Source of the DNA: UBA2020 sp964551435
GTDB taxonomy: Bacteria; Pseudomonadota; Alphaproteobacteria; Micavibrionales; UBA2020
Assembly: GCA_964551435.1 (NCBI GenBank)
Contig: CAZKBS010000006.1
Coordinates: 38,426-102,425 of the forward strand
Length of the DNA: 64,000 bases
Direction of reading: 5' to 3'
Part shown: piece after piece, positions 1 through 8,991 of the stretch
Layout of the letters: every line of letters begins with the position of its first letter
How positions within the stretch are numbered: position 1 is the first letter of the stretch
Notes under the pieces: generated by a model
Database searches by the model: none
The model's input: only the letters and a program-made list of their open reading frames with translations
Told to the model about the DNA's origin: nothing
Translations under genes and position numbers: made by a program

Positions 1-362
1 AGCTTCCGGCGCTCGATACACTGCAGGCCAAGCTGCGTGACAAGGGGCTGCATGTGGTCGCGATTTCCCTCGACCGTAAGCCGGTTTCCGACGTCGCCGA
101 GTTTTTGGAAGAGCGCCGTGTGGAGCAGATGAAGCTCTATATCGATACCGACCGCCAGATCCCGCTGAAATGGCAATATGCCGGTGTCCCCGCGAGTTTT
201 CTGATTGGCCGTGACGGTGTGGTCATCGAACAGTTCGATGGCCCGCGCGAGTGGGATAAGGGCGATATTTTCAGCAAAATCGAAGCCGCACTGGCAGGCG
301 CAGGCGCGGCGGCGCAGAAGGTTCCGCAGCCTGCGGAAGCTGCCGAAACGCGCGGGGAATAA
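1..362 (+). CDS. Thioredoxin-fold (TlpA/ResA-like) protein, 3' part only
   Basis: The reading frame is open from the window edge (codons from base 3), so the start and the N-terminal active-site region lie outside. The visible part carries the second half of a thioredoxin fold: the strand VVAISLD, then VPASFLIGRDG with the cis-proline loop typical of TlpA/ResA/DsbE redoxins, and a C-terminal helix. It ends in an Ala/Pro/Glu-rich tail. The family reduces or exchanges disulfides in the periplasm, often for cytochrome c maturation. Whether the CXXC pair is present cannot be seen, so redox activity is inferred. Confidence 0.75.
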   Translation, partial: LPALDTLQAKLRDKGLHVVAISLDRKPVSDVAEFLEERRVEQMKLYIDTDRQIPLKWQYAGVPASFLIGRDGVVIEQFDGPREWDKGDIFSKIEAALAGAGAAAQKVPQPAEAAETRGE

Positions 363-386
363 GCCATTCAGGCTTGTTTATTTGAT

Positions 387-749
387 TTATTTGCGTTGCT
401 GCGTTGCGGGCAGTTTGTAGCTCGGCGCGACTTCAAGTTTCAGCGCGCCGTCAATTTTGCCGGTTTGCGAATTGATGAAATAAACAAAATTCCCGCTTGC
501 CGCGCTGACATGCAGCGCGATGCCGCCGTTGTAGGACGTCATGTGGTTGACCCGGCTGCGGGCGGGCAGCTGGACAGACAGCGTGCCTTCGGGCGCATCG
601 ACACTGGGTGCGGAAACAACGGCGCCGCCGCCACTGCTGCCGGATTTTTTGACGATGCCATGCACAAGGATGGCCAGTCCGGCCAGGATAAGCACCGACA
701 TCACCATAATGGCGTTTTGCAGGAATTTATGGTTGTTCAGCAGGCTCAT
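387..749 (-). CDS. Small single-pass membrane protein beside RluD (DUF6476-like)
   Basis: 120 residues. Residues about 13-34 form one hydrophobic segment, followed by a Gly/Ser linker and a C-terminal domain of about 70 residues that looks beta-rich (segments such as GNFVYFINSQTGKI). The layout, a short cytoplasmic tail, one helix and a small outer domain, resembles the small proteins found divergent to rluD in alphaproteobacteria (DUF6476). That assignment is from layout only. The gene is divergent from rluD, with 64 bases between the two starts. Function unknown. Confidence 0.7.
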   Translation of the reverse strand: MSLLNNHKFLQNAIMVMSVLILAGLAILVHGIVKKSGSSGGGAVVSAPSVDAPEGTLSVQLPARSRVNHMTSYNGGIALHVSAASGNFVYFINSQTGKIDGALKLEVAPSYKLPATQQRK

Positions 750-813
750 GATACGGTTGACCTCTTCTGGGCGCGCTCTGGCGCTTGTTTGGCAAAGTGT
801 TTATATTGATAGC

Positions 814-1803
814 ATGGAAACCATAACGGTCAAAGTATCCGATGCGGAGGCGGGGCAGCGCCTCGACAAGGTTCTGGCATCGCAGGCGGGCGGCTTGTCG
901 CGTGCGCGGCTTCAGGCGTTGATAGAATCAGGTCAGGTGCGCTGCGATGGCGCTGTGGTCGACGGCAGTTCCCGTAAAGTCAAGGCGGGTGAGGTTTATG
1001 ATATCGACGTGCCCCCGCCCGAGGAGGCTGCCCCCGCGGCGCAGGATATCCCGCTGGATATCGCCTATGAAGACAGCGATCTGATTGTTATCAACAAGCC
1101 GCCCGATCTGGTGGTGCATCCGGCTGCCGGAAACCACGACGGCACCCTTGTGAATGCGCTGCTCGCGCATTGCGGCGATGCCTTGTCGGGTATCGGCGGG
1201 GTCAAACGTCCCGGCATCGTGCATCGTCTGGACAAGGAAACATCGGGATTGATGGTTGTCGCGAAGAACGATGCGGCGCATCAGGGGCTGTCCGCGCAAC
1301 TGTCGACCCGTGCCCTGACGCGTGTGTATCACGCGGTTGTCTGGGGCGTGCCATCGCCTGTGCAGGGCAGGGTCGAAACCCAGATCGGCCGCCATAAAAC
1401 CAACCGCAAGAAAATGGCGGTGCTGGACGGCGGCGGCAAGGAAGCGATTACCGATTACCGAGTTTTGGAAACTTACGGGGTTTGGGCCTCGTTGATCGAA
1501 TGCCGCCTGAAAACGGGCCGTACGCACCAGATCCGCGTGCATATGTCGCATATCGGGCATCCGCTGGTCGGCGACCCGCTTTACGGCAAAACGGCGCCGG
1601 CGAAATATGCGAAACAGATGAAAATACCGGCGCAGGCCGCAGCGGCCCTGCAGGAATTCGCGCGTCAGGCCCTTCATGCCGCGCAGCTTGAATTTATCCA
1701 CCCAATCGGCGAAAATAAAATCTCGCTGCGGGCGGACGAGCCGCCGGATATGCAGAAGCTTTTGGCCGTCTTGCGCAGGGCGCAGGCCGGACAAGGGCGT
1801 TGA
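814..1803 (+). CDS. rluD: Large-subunit rRNA pseudouridine synthase, RluD type
   Basis: 329 residues from the ATG at 814. The open frame runs further upstream, but the S4 RNA-binding domain (about residues 10-65) begins right after this start. The catalytic motif HRLDKETSG starts near residue 137 with the nucleophilic Asp at about 140. RTHQIRVHM and GDPLYG, both typical of the RluA/RluD family, follow. RluD converts uridines to pseudouridine in helix 69 of 23S rRNA. Length and order match the family. RluC or RluA specificity cannot be excluded from sequence alone. Confidence 0.9.
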   Translation: METITVKVSDAEAGQRLDKVLASQAGGLSRARLQALIESGQVRCDGAVVDGSSRKVKAGEVYDIDVPPPEEAAPAAQDIPLDIAYEDSDLIVINKPPDLVVHPAAGNHDGTLVNALLAHCGDALSGIGGVKRPGIVHRLDKETSGLMVVAKNDAAHQGLSAQLSTRALTRVYHAVVWGVPSPVQGRVETQIGRHKTNRKKMAVLDGGGKEAITDYRVLETYGVWASLIECRLKTGRTHQIRVHMSHIGHPLVGDPLYGKTAPAKYAKQMKIPAQAAAALQEFARQALHAAQLEFIHPIGENKISLRADEPPDMQKLLAVLRRAQAGQGR

Positions 1804-1833
1804 CCTTAACATACCGAGACAGGAAACCAGCAG

Positions 1834-2529
1834 ATGTCTAACGGCGCAGACCAATTCCCGCCCGATCCTTTCGCACCGCAGGCCCCTGCGCCCGAAGCCG
1901 CGCCGGAAGCGCCCAAGCCGGATTTGCGTCAGTCCTTCGGCCAGATTTCGATGATGACCAAAGGGCAGGAGGTCAATCTTGAATCCCTCGACCCAACGCT
2001 GAAACATGTCATTGTCGGCGTCGGCTGGAGCGCCCCGGCTGAAGAGCAGGGATTCCCTGTCGATATTGACGCATCCTGCTTTTTGCTGAACCGCGACGGC
2101 CGCGTACGCCGCGATACGGATTTCATTTTCTACAACAACCTTGATACCGATGGCGGCGTCGTCAAGCACACGGGCGATAACACCAAAGGCGATGCTGACG
2201 GCGATGACGAAGCGATCGAGCTTGATCTCGACAACATGGGATTTGACGTTGAAAAAGTCGCTTTTGCCGTCACGATCCACAACGCCGAAGAACGCCAGCA
2301 GACCTTTGGGTTGGTCAAGGATGCCTATATCCGCATCATCAACAAGGCCACGGGGCAGGAACTGGCACATTTCGATCTGACCGAAGACGCCTCGTCCGAC
2401 AATGCAATTATTTTCGGCGAGCTGGAGCGTGAAGGCGCCAGCTGGAAATTCCGTGCGCTGGGTACGGGGACAAGCGGGGGGCTTTATAAAATCGCCCGTG
2501 AATACGGTGTGAACGTCGCGCCGAACTGA
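1834..2529 (+). CDS. TerD-family calcium-binding stress protein
   Basis: 231 residues. A Pro/Ala-rich N-terminal stretch of about 35 residues precedes a TerD domain (about 40-228). The family signatures are visible: VGVGWSAP, FPVDIDASCFLL, the acidic loop DGDDEAIELDL and AFAVTIHNAEE. TerD proteins bind calcium through such acidic loops and occur in tellurite-resistance and stress operons. No terA, terB, terC or terZ lies nearby, so this is a solitary copy that follows rluD by 30 bases and may share its transcript. Its target here is unknown; resistance to tellurite should not be assumed. Confidence 0.88.
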   Translation: MSNGADQFPPDPFAPQAPAPEAAPEAPKPDLRQSFGQISMMTKGQEVNLESLDPTLKHVIVGVGWSAPAEEQGFPVDIDASCFLLNRDGRVRRDTDFIFYNNLDTDGGVVKHTGDNTKGDADGDDEAIELDLDNMGFDVEKVAFAVTIHNAEERQQTFGLVKDAYIRIINKATGQELAHFDLTEDASSDNAIIFGELEREGASWKFRALGTGTSGGLYKIAREYGVNVAPN

Positions 2530-2640
2530 TTTTCTGCTGATGTCTGTGCCATTTGCGGCTATTCTTTTGCCGCTGTTTTGCTGCAACAGAACTAAAGTTG
2601 CGCATGCTGGATTTTTTGCATAATTTTAAATCAAAATTCC

Positions 2641-2667
2641 GCACTTCCCTTGACGAATCAAGGGTGC
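2641..2667. other. Hairpin between terD and peroxiredoxin genes
   Basis: CCCTTGA (2647-2653) and TCAAGGG (2658-2664) are perfect arms around a CGAA tetraloop, extended by GCA/TGC outside a two-base bulge. No T-run follows on either strand, so it is not a standard intrinsic terminator. It lies about 110 bases before the peroxiredoxin start and could be a leader structure or an operator. Confidence 0.5.
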
Positions 2668-2777
2668 GGGGGCATTTTGGCCTCATCCTGCACAGCCGCC
2701 GCGCCGAAAATACCTGCCGCGCGCCCGTTTGTGCACAGCCGCAACAATAACATCCTCATCAGAAAGGGTTCTTACAC

Positions 2778-3323
2778 ATGCTTACGATTGGCCAGAAATT
2801 CCCGTCTTTCAACCTGACCGGCGTTGTTTCTTCCGACCCCAAAACCGCGTTCGAGACGATCAACAACGACACCTACAAAGGCAAATGGCTGGTTCTGTTC
2901 GCATGGCCCAAGGATTTCACCTTTGTCTGCCCGACCGAAATCGCCGCTTTTGGCAAAATGAACCGCGATTTCGCAGATCGTGACACGCAGGTTCTCGGTC
3001 TCAGCACCGACAGCGACTATGTGCATCTCGCCTGGCGCCAGAACCACAAAGATCTGAACGATCTGCCCTTCCCGATGCTCTCCGACATCAAGCGCGAACT
3101 GTCGATGGCGCTTGGCATCCTTAACGAAGAAGCGGGCGTTTGCAACCGCGCGACCTTCATCGTCGATCCGAACGGCGTGATCCGTTTCGTATCCGTGAAC
3201 GACCTCAAAGTCGGTCGCAACGTTGACGAAGTCATGCGTACCCTCGATGCGCTGCAGACGGACGAGCTGTGCCAGTGCAACTGGACCAAAGGCGAAGACA
3301 CGCTGAGCAAAAAAGCCGCTTAA
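2778..3323 (+). CDS. AhpC-type 2-Cys peroxiredoxin
   Basis: 181 residues, starting after an AGAAAGGG ribosome site. The peroxidatic cysteine lies in FTFVCPTEIAAF (Cys51), and further cysteines in the C-terminal ELCQCNW are the likely resolving residues. The middle carries LSDIKRELS and GVCNRATFIVDPNG. The enzyme reduces peroxides in the cytoplasm using thiol reductants. This C-terminus resembles the AhpC group that often works with AhpD, but no ahpD or ahpF follows; a strong terminator comes next, so it is probably monocistronic. Confidence 0.9.
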   Translation: MLTIGQKFPSFNLTGVVSSDPKTAFETINNDTYKGKWLVLFAWPKDFTFVCPTEIAAFGKMNRDFADRDTQVLGLSTDSDYVHLAWRQNHKDLNDLPFPMLSDIKRELSMALGILNEEAGVCNRATFIVDPNGVIRFVSVNDLKVGRNVDEVMRTLDALQTDELCQCNWTKGEDTLSKKAA

Positions 3324-3345
3324 CTGCGCCTTTTACAGAACTTTA

Positions 3346-3383
3346 AAAACGCCTGCGGGGCTTTCTCCGCAGGCGTTTTTGTT
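3346..3383 (+). terminator. Rho-independent terminator after the peroxiredoxin gene
   Basis: A run of A, then a GC-rich inverted repeat (GCCTGCGG / CCGCAGGC) around a short loop, ending in TTTTTGTTT. It begins about 20 bases after the peroxiredoxin stop codon. Confidence 0.9.
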
Positions 3384-3463
3384 TGGAAAACGCGGCGGGT
3401 ATTTTGTTGCGGGCGGGGATAAGAAAAAGCCTTTTTCTAACACGCTTTTGTTGCACCGCTTTT

Positions 3464-3493
3464 TTGCCGCCTGTGGCAATTTTAGGCTATGAT
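3464..3493 (+). promoter_or_regulatory. Candidate sigma-70 promoter for glutamate dehydrogenase
   Basis: TTGCCG at 3464-3469 and TATGAT at 3488-3493 are 18 bases apart, about 75 bases before the gdh start. A small palindrome, AGAAAAAG/CTTTTTCT, lies just upstream at 3422-3438. Assigned by consensus only. Confidence 0.4.
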
Positions 3494-3567
3494 GCGCCCA
3501 TGCGCTTCAGGCGTTATCCGCCCACCGCACAACATCATTTCCTGTTTGAAAAAAAAGAAAGTCGATC

Positions 3568-6500
3568 ATGGCAAAGGCTCAGAAAAAAAACAGCTCCAAA
3601 CCCTCGCGCGCGGCAGCCGGCAAAACGCCTGTGCGCAAGCCCGCCCGCGGCAGCGCGCATTTTGCGGATATGTTCTTCCGCCATGTGCCGGCGGAGGATA
3701 TCGCCGGTTTTTCCGCGCCGGAGCTTTCGCAAATCGCCGCCTCCATGCAGGAATGGGCGCAGACCCGCAAAGTGGGCGCGCATAAACTGCGCGTATTCAA
3801 CCCCGATCTGAAACGTGACGGCTGGCATGTACCCTGCACGGTCATTCAGGTCGTCAACGACGATATGCCCTTCATCATCGACTCTTTGACGTCTGAACTG
3901 ACGCATCAGGGTATGAACGTCGATCTGCTGCTGCACCCGATTTTGAACGCGAGCCGCGACAAAGCCGGCCAGCTGACCGATATCCAGTCGGGCAAAGCGC
4001 TTGCCAGCGGGTATGTCACTGAATCCCATGTGCATATCCATCTCGAACAAACGCTGTCGTCGGACGCTTGCGAAAAGCTTGCACAGGCGCTGAGCCACAC
4101 GCTGCAGGATGTGCGTAGCGCGACGGGCGATTGGCGCAAGATGCTGGCGCGCATCGACGAAATTCTCGCCGCCCCCGACGTCTACGGCAAGGGCCACAAC
4201 GCTGCCGATGTGAAAGAGGCCGAAGAGTTCCTGAATTACATCAAGGGCAACAACTTCACCTTCCTCGGCTACCGCGAATACCGCTTTACGTCGCGTAAAG
4301 AAGGCGCGAGCCTTGCCGTGGTGAAGGGTTCCGATCTCGGTGTTCTTAAAAACGGCCACAAACTCGGTTTTGGCGAAGATATCAGCGGCGCCAAAATGGC
4401 CCTGCTGGCCGAAGCGCGCTGGCCCGTGATGGTCAGCAAGCTCATCGAACAATATGCCGCCGTGCATCGCCGCGTGCCGCTGGATGCCGTCGGTATCAAA
4501 ATCCTCGGCAAGGACGGCAGCCTGCAGGGCATGCATCTGTTCGTCGGCCTGTTTACGTCGAGCACTTATTCCTGCCGCACCAACGAAGTGCCGATTGTGC
4601 GCCAGAAAGTCATGGAAACCATCAACCGCGCCGGTTTTATCAAGGGCTCCCACGACGCCAAGGCGCTGGAGCATATCCTTGAAAAAATGCCGCGTGACGA
4701 GCTGTTTCAGGCTTCGTCCGAAGATGTGGACCGCCTCGCTCTCGGTATTCTGCGTTTGCAGGCCAAGCAGCGCATTGCGCTGTTCACGCATATGGACCCG
4801 ATGAAGCAATATATGTCGTGCCTGCTATATGTGCCGCGCGATCGTTACAACACGCGTTTCCGTCTGCAGGCGGCCCGCATTCTCGAACACGGCTACCGTG
4901 GCCGTGTGGTCAACTATTTCACCACGCTGGATGATAGCCCGCTCGCGCGTTTGCTGTTCACCGTTCTTCTCGAAGACGGCGCGGACGCCGGGTATGACCA
5001 GGGCTATATCGAAGCGCAGCTCATCGAACTGGGCCGCGAGTGGGATGAGCGCCTGAAACAGGTTCTCGTCGCCGCCTATGGCCGTGCGAAGGGGGCAGAG
5101 CTGTCGTTTACCTTCGGTCGCGCCTTCACGACCGCCTATCATGAATCCATTCATATCGGCAACGCCGTGCATGACATCCGCCATCTTGAGCAGATGGTCA
5201 AAACCGGCGAGGATATCCGCGTCGATTTCTACCGCCTGCAAGGCATGGCGGCGGGCGAGATGCATTTGAAAGTCTATCACCGCGCAACCCCTGTGCCGCT
5301 GTCCGACATTATGCCGGTGCTGGGCAATATGGGTTTACAGGCGATATCGGAAATGCCCTACGAAGTGCGCCCCTATGGTTATGACGGCGCGATCTGGATT
5401 CACGATTTCAAATTGACGGGGGCGGAGGATATCGACCTCGACGCTGTCAAGGAAAACGTCGAAAGCACCTTCCTGCAGGTCTGGCACGGGCAGGCGGAAA
5501 ACGACGGGCTGAACCATCTGGCGCTGCGCGCGAACCTCGGCTGGCGCGAAACCATGATTCTGCGCGGCTACAGCGGTTATATGCGTCAGGCGCGTTTCCC
5601 CTACAGCCGTGTGTACGTTGAGCAGGTGCTCAGCAGCTATCCCGCGATTGCGCGCGCGCTGGTCGATTTCTTCCGCGCGATGCACGACCCCAAAGGCGCG
5701 AAGTCGCTGAACGCGGCGGCGGCGGGCGAAAAAATCCTCGATATGCTGCAGGATGTCCAAAAGCTGGACCATGACCGCATTTTGCGCGGCTTCAAGATGC
5801 TCATCGAAAATACCCTGCGCACCAACTTCTACCAGACAGGGGAAGATGGCGAACATAAACCCTGCATCGCCTTCAAGCTGGATAGCAAAAATGTCGATGG
5901 GTTGCCGCTGCCGCGCCCGCATGTCGAAATTTTCGTCTATTCTGCGCGAGTCGAGGCCGTGCATCTGCGCGGCGGTGAAATCGCCCGCGGCGGTATCCGC
6001 TGGTCGGATCGTCACGACGATTTCCGCACGGAAATTCTTGGCCTTTTGAAATCGCAGACCGTTAAAAACACCGTCATCGTGCCTGTTGGTGCGAAGGGTG
6101 GTTTCGTGGTCAAGCAGCCGCCGCAGACCGGCGGGCGCGAGGCGTATCAGCAGGAAGGCATCGAATGCTATAAACTGTTTGTGCAATCGCTGCTCGATAT
6201 CACCGACAACAACGTGAAGGGCAAGATTGTCCGACCCAAAGACGTCATCTGCCATGATGGCATCGACCCGTATCTGGTCGTTGCGGCGGACAAGGGTACG
6301 GCCACGTTCTCCGACATCGCCAACGGTTTGTCGCTGGCGCACGGGTTCTGGCTCGGCGATGCTTTCGCCTCCGGCGGCTCGGCTGGTTATGACCACAAGA
6401 AGATGGGCATCACCGCGCGCGGCGGCTGGGAATCCGTCAAGCGTCACTTCCGGGAAATGGGCAAGGATATCCAGAAAGAGCCTTTCACCGTTGCGGGTGT

Positions 6501-8385
6501 GGGCGATATGGGCGGGGACGTTTTCGGCAACGCGATGCTGCTGTCCAAGCAGATCAAGCTGCAATTCGCCTTCAACCACGTGCATATCTTCTGCGATCCG
6601 GAACCGAACCCTGAAAAAACCTTTGCCGAACGCCTGCGCCTGTTCAAGGCGCGGGGCGGCTGGGATGCCTACGATAAATCGCTGCTGTCTGCGGGTGGCG
6701 CGATTTACGAACGCTCCGCCAAATCGGTGAAAGTATCGGCGCAGGTCAAAAAACTGCTGGGTCTTGACCGCGATACCCTGTCGCCGGATGAGCTGATATC
6801 CGCCATTTTGAAAGCGGATGTCGAACTGATGTGGTTCGGCGGTATCGGGACCTACGTCAAGTCGTCGCGCCAAAGCCATGCCGACGCCGATGACAAAGGC
6901 AACGATGCGGTACGGGTCGACGCCTGTGATATGCGCGCGAAGGTGATTGGCGAGGGCGCGAACCTCGGCGTCACGCAGCTGGCCCGTGTGGAATACGCAC
7001 GTTGCGGCGGCCGCATCAACACCGACTTTATCGACAACTCGGCGGGTGTTGATTGCTCCGACCATGAAGTTAACATCAAAATCCTGCTCAGCGACGTCAC
7101 CGCCCGCCGCAAAATGTCGCTGGAGGCGCGCAACAAGCTTCTTGCAGCTATGACGGACGATGTGGCTGCGCTGGTGCTGCGTGACAACTATCAGCAGACG
7201 CAATCCCTGAGCCTTCAGGAAACGCTGGCGGTTGAACATATCAACCTGCATGCCGAACTGATCCGCGATTTGGAAAAAGCGGGGCTGATTAAACGCGCGC
7301 TCGAAGGTCTGCCGGACGATGAAACCTTTGTCCGCATGGCGCGCGACGGTCAGGGTCTGACGCGTCCCGAACTGGCGATTTTGACATCGAATGTCAAAAT
7401 CGTTCTCTACAAGCGTATTCTCGACAGCGATATCCCTGATGCGCCGGCGATGGAAAAACATCTGTTCAGCTACTTCCCCAAGGCGCTGCAGAAATACGAA
7501 GACGAAATCCGCGCGCACAAGCTGCGCCGCGAGATTATTGCGACGCAAATCGTCAATACGCTGGTCAACCGCATGGGCGCAACCTTCGTTGCCTCGCGCG
7601 TGGCCAAAACCGGCGAGCGCGAGGAAGAGGTCATCAAGGCCTTCCTCATCGTGCAGGAAGCTTATGGGCTTGATGATATCTGGCAGAAAATCGAGGCGCT
7701 CGACAACCGCGTGCCGTCACAGGTGCAAATCTCCGCGCTCAAGGAAGTTTTCAGCGTGGTCAAACGCGCGGTGACGTGGTTCCTGCGCTATGGCGGCGAC
7801 AATCTGGATGTCGAGAGTGAGGTCGAAGCTTTCGCCCCCGGTATCGAGGTTCTGCGCAAATCCGTGCGTCAGCTGGTGCCCGATACGGTGCGTGCAACGC
7901 TGGAGCAAACCAGCCGCAAACTGGCGGAATGGGGCGTTCCCGCCGCGATTGCGGGCGATATTGCGGTTATGAAACTGCTGTCTTCGGCCAGCGATATCGT
8001 GAATATCAGCCGCAAATCCGATGACGATGTCGCGGAAATCGCGCCCGCGTATTTCATGGTGGGCGACCGTCTGGGCCTTGACTGGCTGCGCCAGCAGGCG
8101 GCAAACATTGTGCCCGCCAACGCATGGCAGGCGCGCGTCATGGGCGGTTTGATGGATGATTTCTTTATCCATCAGGCGGCGATTACGGCGGCTATTTTCT
8201 CGGGCGTCAGCCGCAAAACCCGCGTCGATGCCAAGCTGATCGACCAATGGTTCGGCAAACATGCCGAGATGGTGGCCAAAATCGGCCAGATTGTCGACGA
8301 CCTGCGCGCCGAGCCGAAGGTGGAGCTGGAAATGCTTGTATTGGTCAGCCAGCGCATCGGCCAGCTGGTGCACGTGGTCAACTAA
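3568..8385 (+). CDS. gdhB: NAD-dependent glutamate dehydrogenase, large (about 180 kDa) type
   Basis: 1605 residues, the usual size of the large bacterial NAD-glutamate dehydrogenases (Bac_GDH family) known from Pseudomonas, Caulobacter and Azospirillum. It oxidises glutamate to 2-oxoglutarate and ammonia in the cytoplasm, mainly in catabolism. After a basic N-terminus of about 25 residues, a long regulatory region leads to the catalytic domain. This contains the substrate-lysine type motif VPVGAKGGFVVK (about residue 840), then the Rossmann region with VAGVGDMGGDVFGNAML. The gene is intact and single, with no partner subunit nearby. The start follows a weak A/G-rich ribosome site and is supported by the basic N-terminal stretch. 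Confidence 0.93.
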   Translation: MAKAQKKNSSKPSRAAAGKTPVRKPARGSAHFADMFFRHVPAEDIAGFSAPELSQIAASMQEWAQTRKVGAHKLRVFNPDLKRDGWHVPCTVIQVVNDDMPFIIDSLTSELTHQGMNVDLLLHPILNASRDKAGQLTDIQSGKALASGYVTESHVHIHLEQTLSSDACEKLAQALSHTLQDVRSATGDWRKMLARIDEILAAPDVYGKGHNAADVKEAEEFLNYIKGNNFTFLGYREYRFTSRKEGASLAVVKGSDLGVLKNGHKLGFGEDISGAKMALLAEARWPVMVSKLIEQYAAVHRRVPLDAVGIKILGKDGSLQGMHLFVGLFTSSTYSCRTNEVPIVRQKVMETINRAGFIKGSHDAKALEHILEKMPRDELFQASSEDVDRLALGILRLQAKQRIALFTHMDPMKQYMSCLLYVPRDRYNTRFRLQAARILEHGYRGRVVNYFTTLDDSPLARLLFTVLLEDGADAGYDQGYIEAQLIELGREWDERLKQVLVAAYGRAKGAELSFTFGRAFTTAYHESIHIGNAVHDIRHLEQMVKTGEDIRVDFYRLQGMAAGEMHLKVYHRATPVPLSDIMPVLGNMGLQAISEMPYEVRPYGYDGAIWIHDFKLTGAEDIDLDAVKENVESTFLQVWHGQAENDGLNHLALRANLGWRETMILRGYSGYMRQARFPYSRVYVEQVLSSYPAIARALVDFFRAMHDPKGAKSLNAAAAGEKILDMLQDVQKLDHDRILRGFKMLIENTLRTNFYQTGEDGEHKPCIAFKLDSKNVDGLPLPRPHVEIFVYSARVEAVHLRGGEIARGGIRWSDRHDDFRTEILGLLKSQTVKNTVIVPVGAKGGFVVKQPPQTGGREAYQQEGIECYKLFVQSLLDITDNNVKGKIVRPKDVICHDGIDPYLVVAADKGTATFSDIANGLSLAHGFWLGDAFASGGSAGYDHKKMGITARGGWESVKRHFREMGKDIQKEPFTVAGVGDMGGDVFGNAMLLSKQIKLQFAFNHVHIFCDPEPNPEKTFAERLRLFKARGGWDAYDKSLLSAGGAIYERSAKSVKVSAQVKKLLGLDRDTLSPDELISAILKADVELMWFGGIGTYVKSSRQSHADADDKGNDAVRVDACDMRAKVIGEGANLGVTQLARVEYARCGGRINTDFIDNSAGVDCSDHEVNIKILLSDVTARRKMSLEARNKLLAAMTDDVAALVLRDNYQQTQSLSLQETLAVEHINLHAELIRDLEKAGLIKRALEGLPDDETFVRMARDGQGLTRPELAILTSNVKIVLYKRILDSDIPDAPAMEKHLFSYFPKALQKYEDEIRAHKLRREIIATQIVNTLVNRMGATFVASRVAKTGEREEEVIKAFLIVQEAYGLDDIWQKIEALDNRVPSQVQISALKEVFSVVKRAVTWFLRYGGDNLDVESEVEAFAPGIEVLRKSVRQLVPDTVRATLEQTSRKLAEWGVPAAIAGDIAVMKLLSSASDIVNISRKSDDDVAEIAPAYFMVGDRLGLDWLRQQAANIVPANAWQARVMGGLMDDFFIHQAAITAAIFSGVSRKTRVDAKLIDQWFGKHAEMVAKIGQIVDDLRAEPKVELEMLVLVSQRIGQLVHVVN

Positions 8386-8395
8386 CGCCCGCGCG

Positions 8396-8968
8396 CTACC
8401 ATTTATCGGGCGGGACGTCGCGCACATGCAGGGCGACCTGATTGCCCGCGGCGTTATAGGCCAGATTGTCAAAACTGACGGCACGGGCGCGGGCGATACC
8501 GCGCCCGTGGCTGTCTCTGGCTCTTGCGGGCTCGATGCTTGTCCAGGCTTTCCAGTCAAACCCCGGCCCGGGGTCGGTAATCACGATAAAAATGCCTTCA
8601 GGCCGCCGCGCAATGACGACTTCTGCGCTTTTCTGACGGTTGTCGGGCAGACTCTGGCGGCGTTCAACTTCCGCCAGCCATGTACCATCGGCCAATAGCT
8701 TGCTTTTCAGGTCATGGCCGATGCCCAGGCAGCCATGTTCGATGGCGTTCAGCATCAAAGCTTCGAGCCCCGGCGCGATGCGCTGCGGGTCGCGGAACAT
8801 ACCAGCGGCAAAACGCGCCAATGCCGCTGCCTCCGCCACGGTGCGTATCCTGAATTTGCAGGTATCCATCAGGGCAAATCCGCTTTTTATACTCTCCGCT
8901 GCTGTTGTGGCGCTGTGGATCGTGGCAGGCGGGCTTTGCGGCAGTGTCGTTTGGGCAGGCGTATGCAT
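8396..8968 (-). CDS. RsbW-like GHKL ATPase, last gene of the secretion operon
   Basis: 190 residues. An N-terminal stretch of about 35 residues rich in Thr/Pro/Ala precedes a compact GHKL (HATPase_c_2) domain. The N-box is EALMLNAIEHG, G1 is DPGPGFD and G2 is SHGRGIARAR, so the ATP site looks complete. There is no dimerisation/phosphoacceptor region, so it is not a histidine kinase. Anti-sigma-factor kinases (RsbW/SpoIIAB type) have this layout. It starts 23 bases after hlyD and is transcribed with it. Neither an anti-anti-sigma (STAS) protein nor a PP2C phosphatase is seen in the window, so its partner is unknown. Confidence 0.85.
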   Translation of the reverse strand: MHTPAQTTLPQSPPATIHSATTAAESIKSGFALMDTCKFRIRTVAEAAALARFAAGMFRDPQRIAPGLEALMLNAIEHGCLGIGHDLKSKLLADGTWLAEVERRQSLPDNRQKSAEVVIARRPEGIFIVITDPGPGFDWKAWTSIEPARARDSHGRGIARARAVSFDNLAYNAAGNQVALHVRDVPPDKW

Positions 8969-8991
8969 GGTATATCCCCCTCTGGTTGGCT

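Noticed and set aside
928..2586. 552-codon open frame on the minus strand opposite rluD and terD
   Set aside because: It lies fully antisense to two well-supported genes. Its composition follows from their codon bias and no domain is recognisable.
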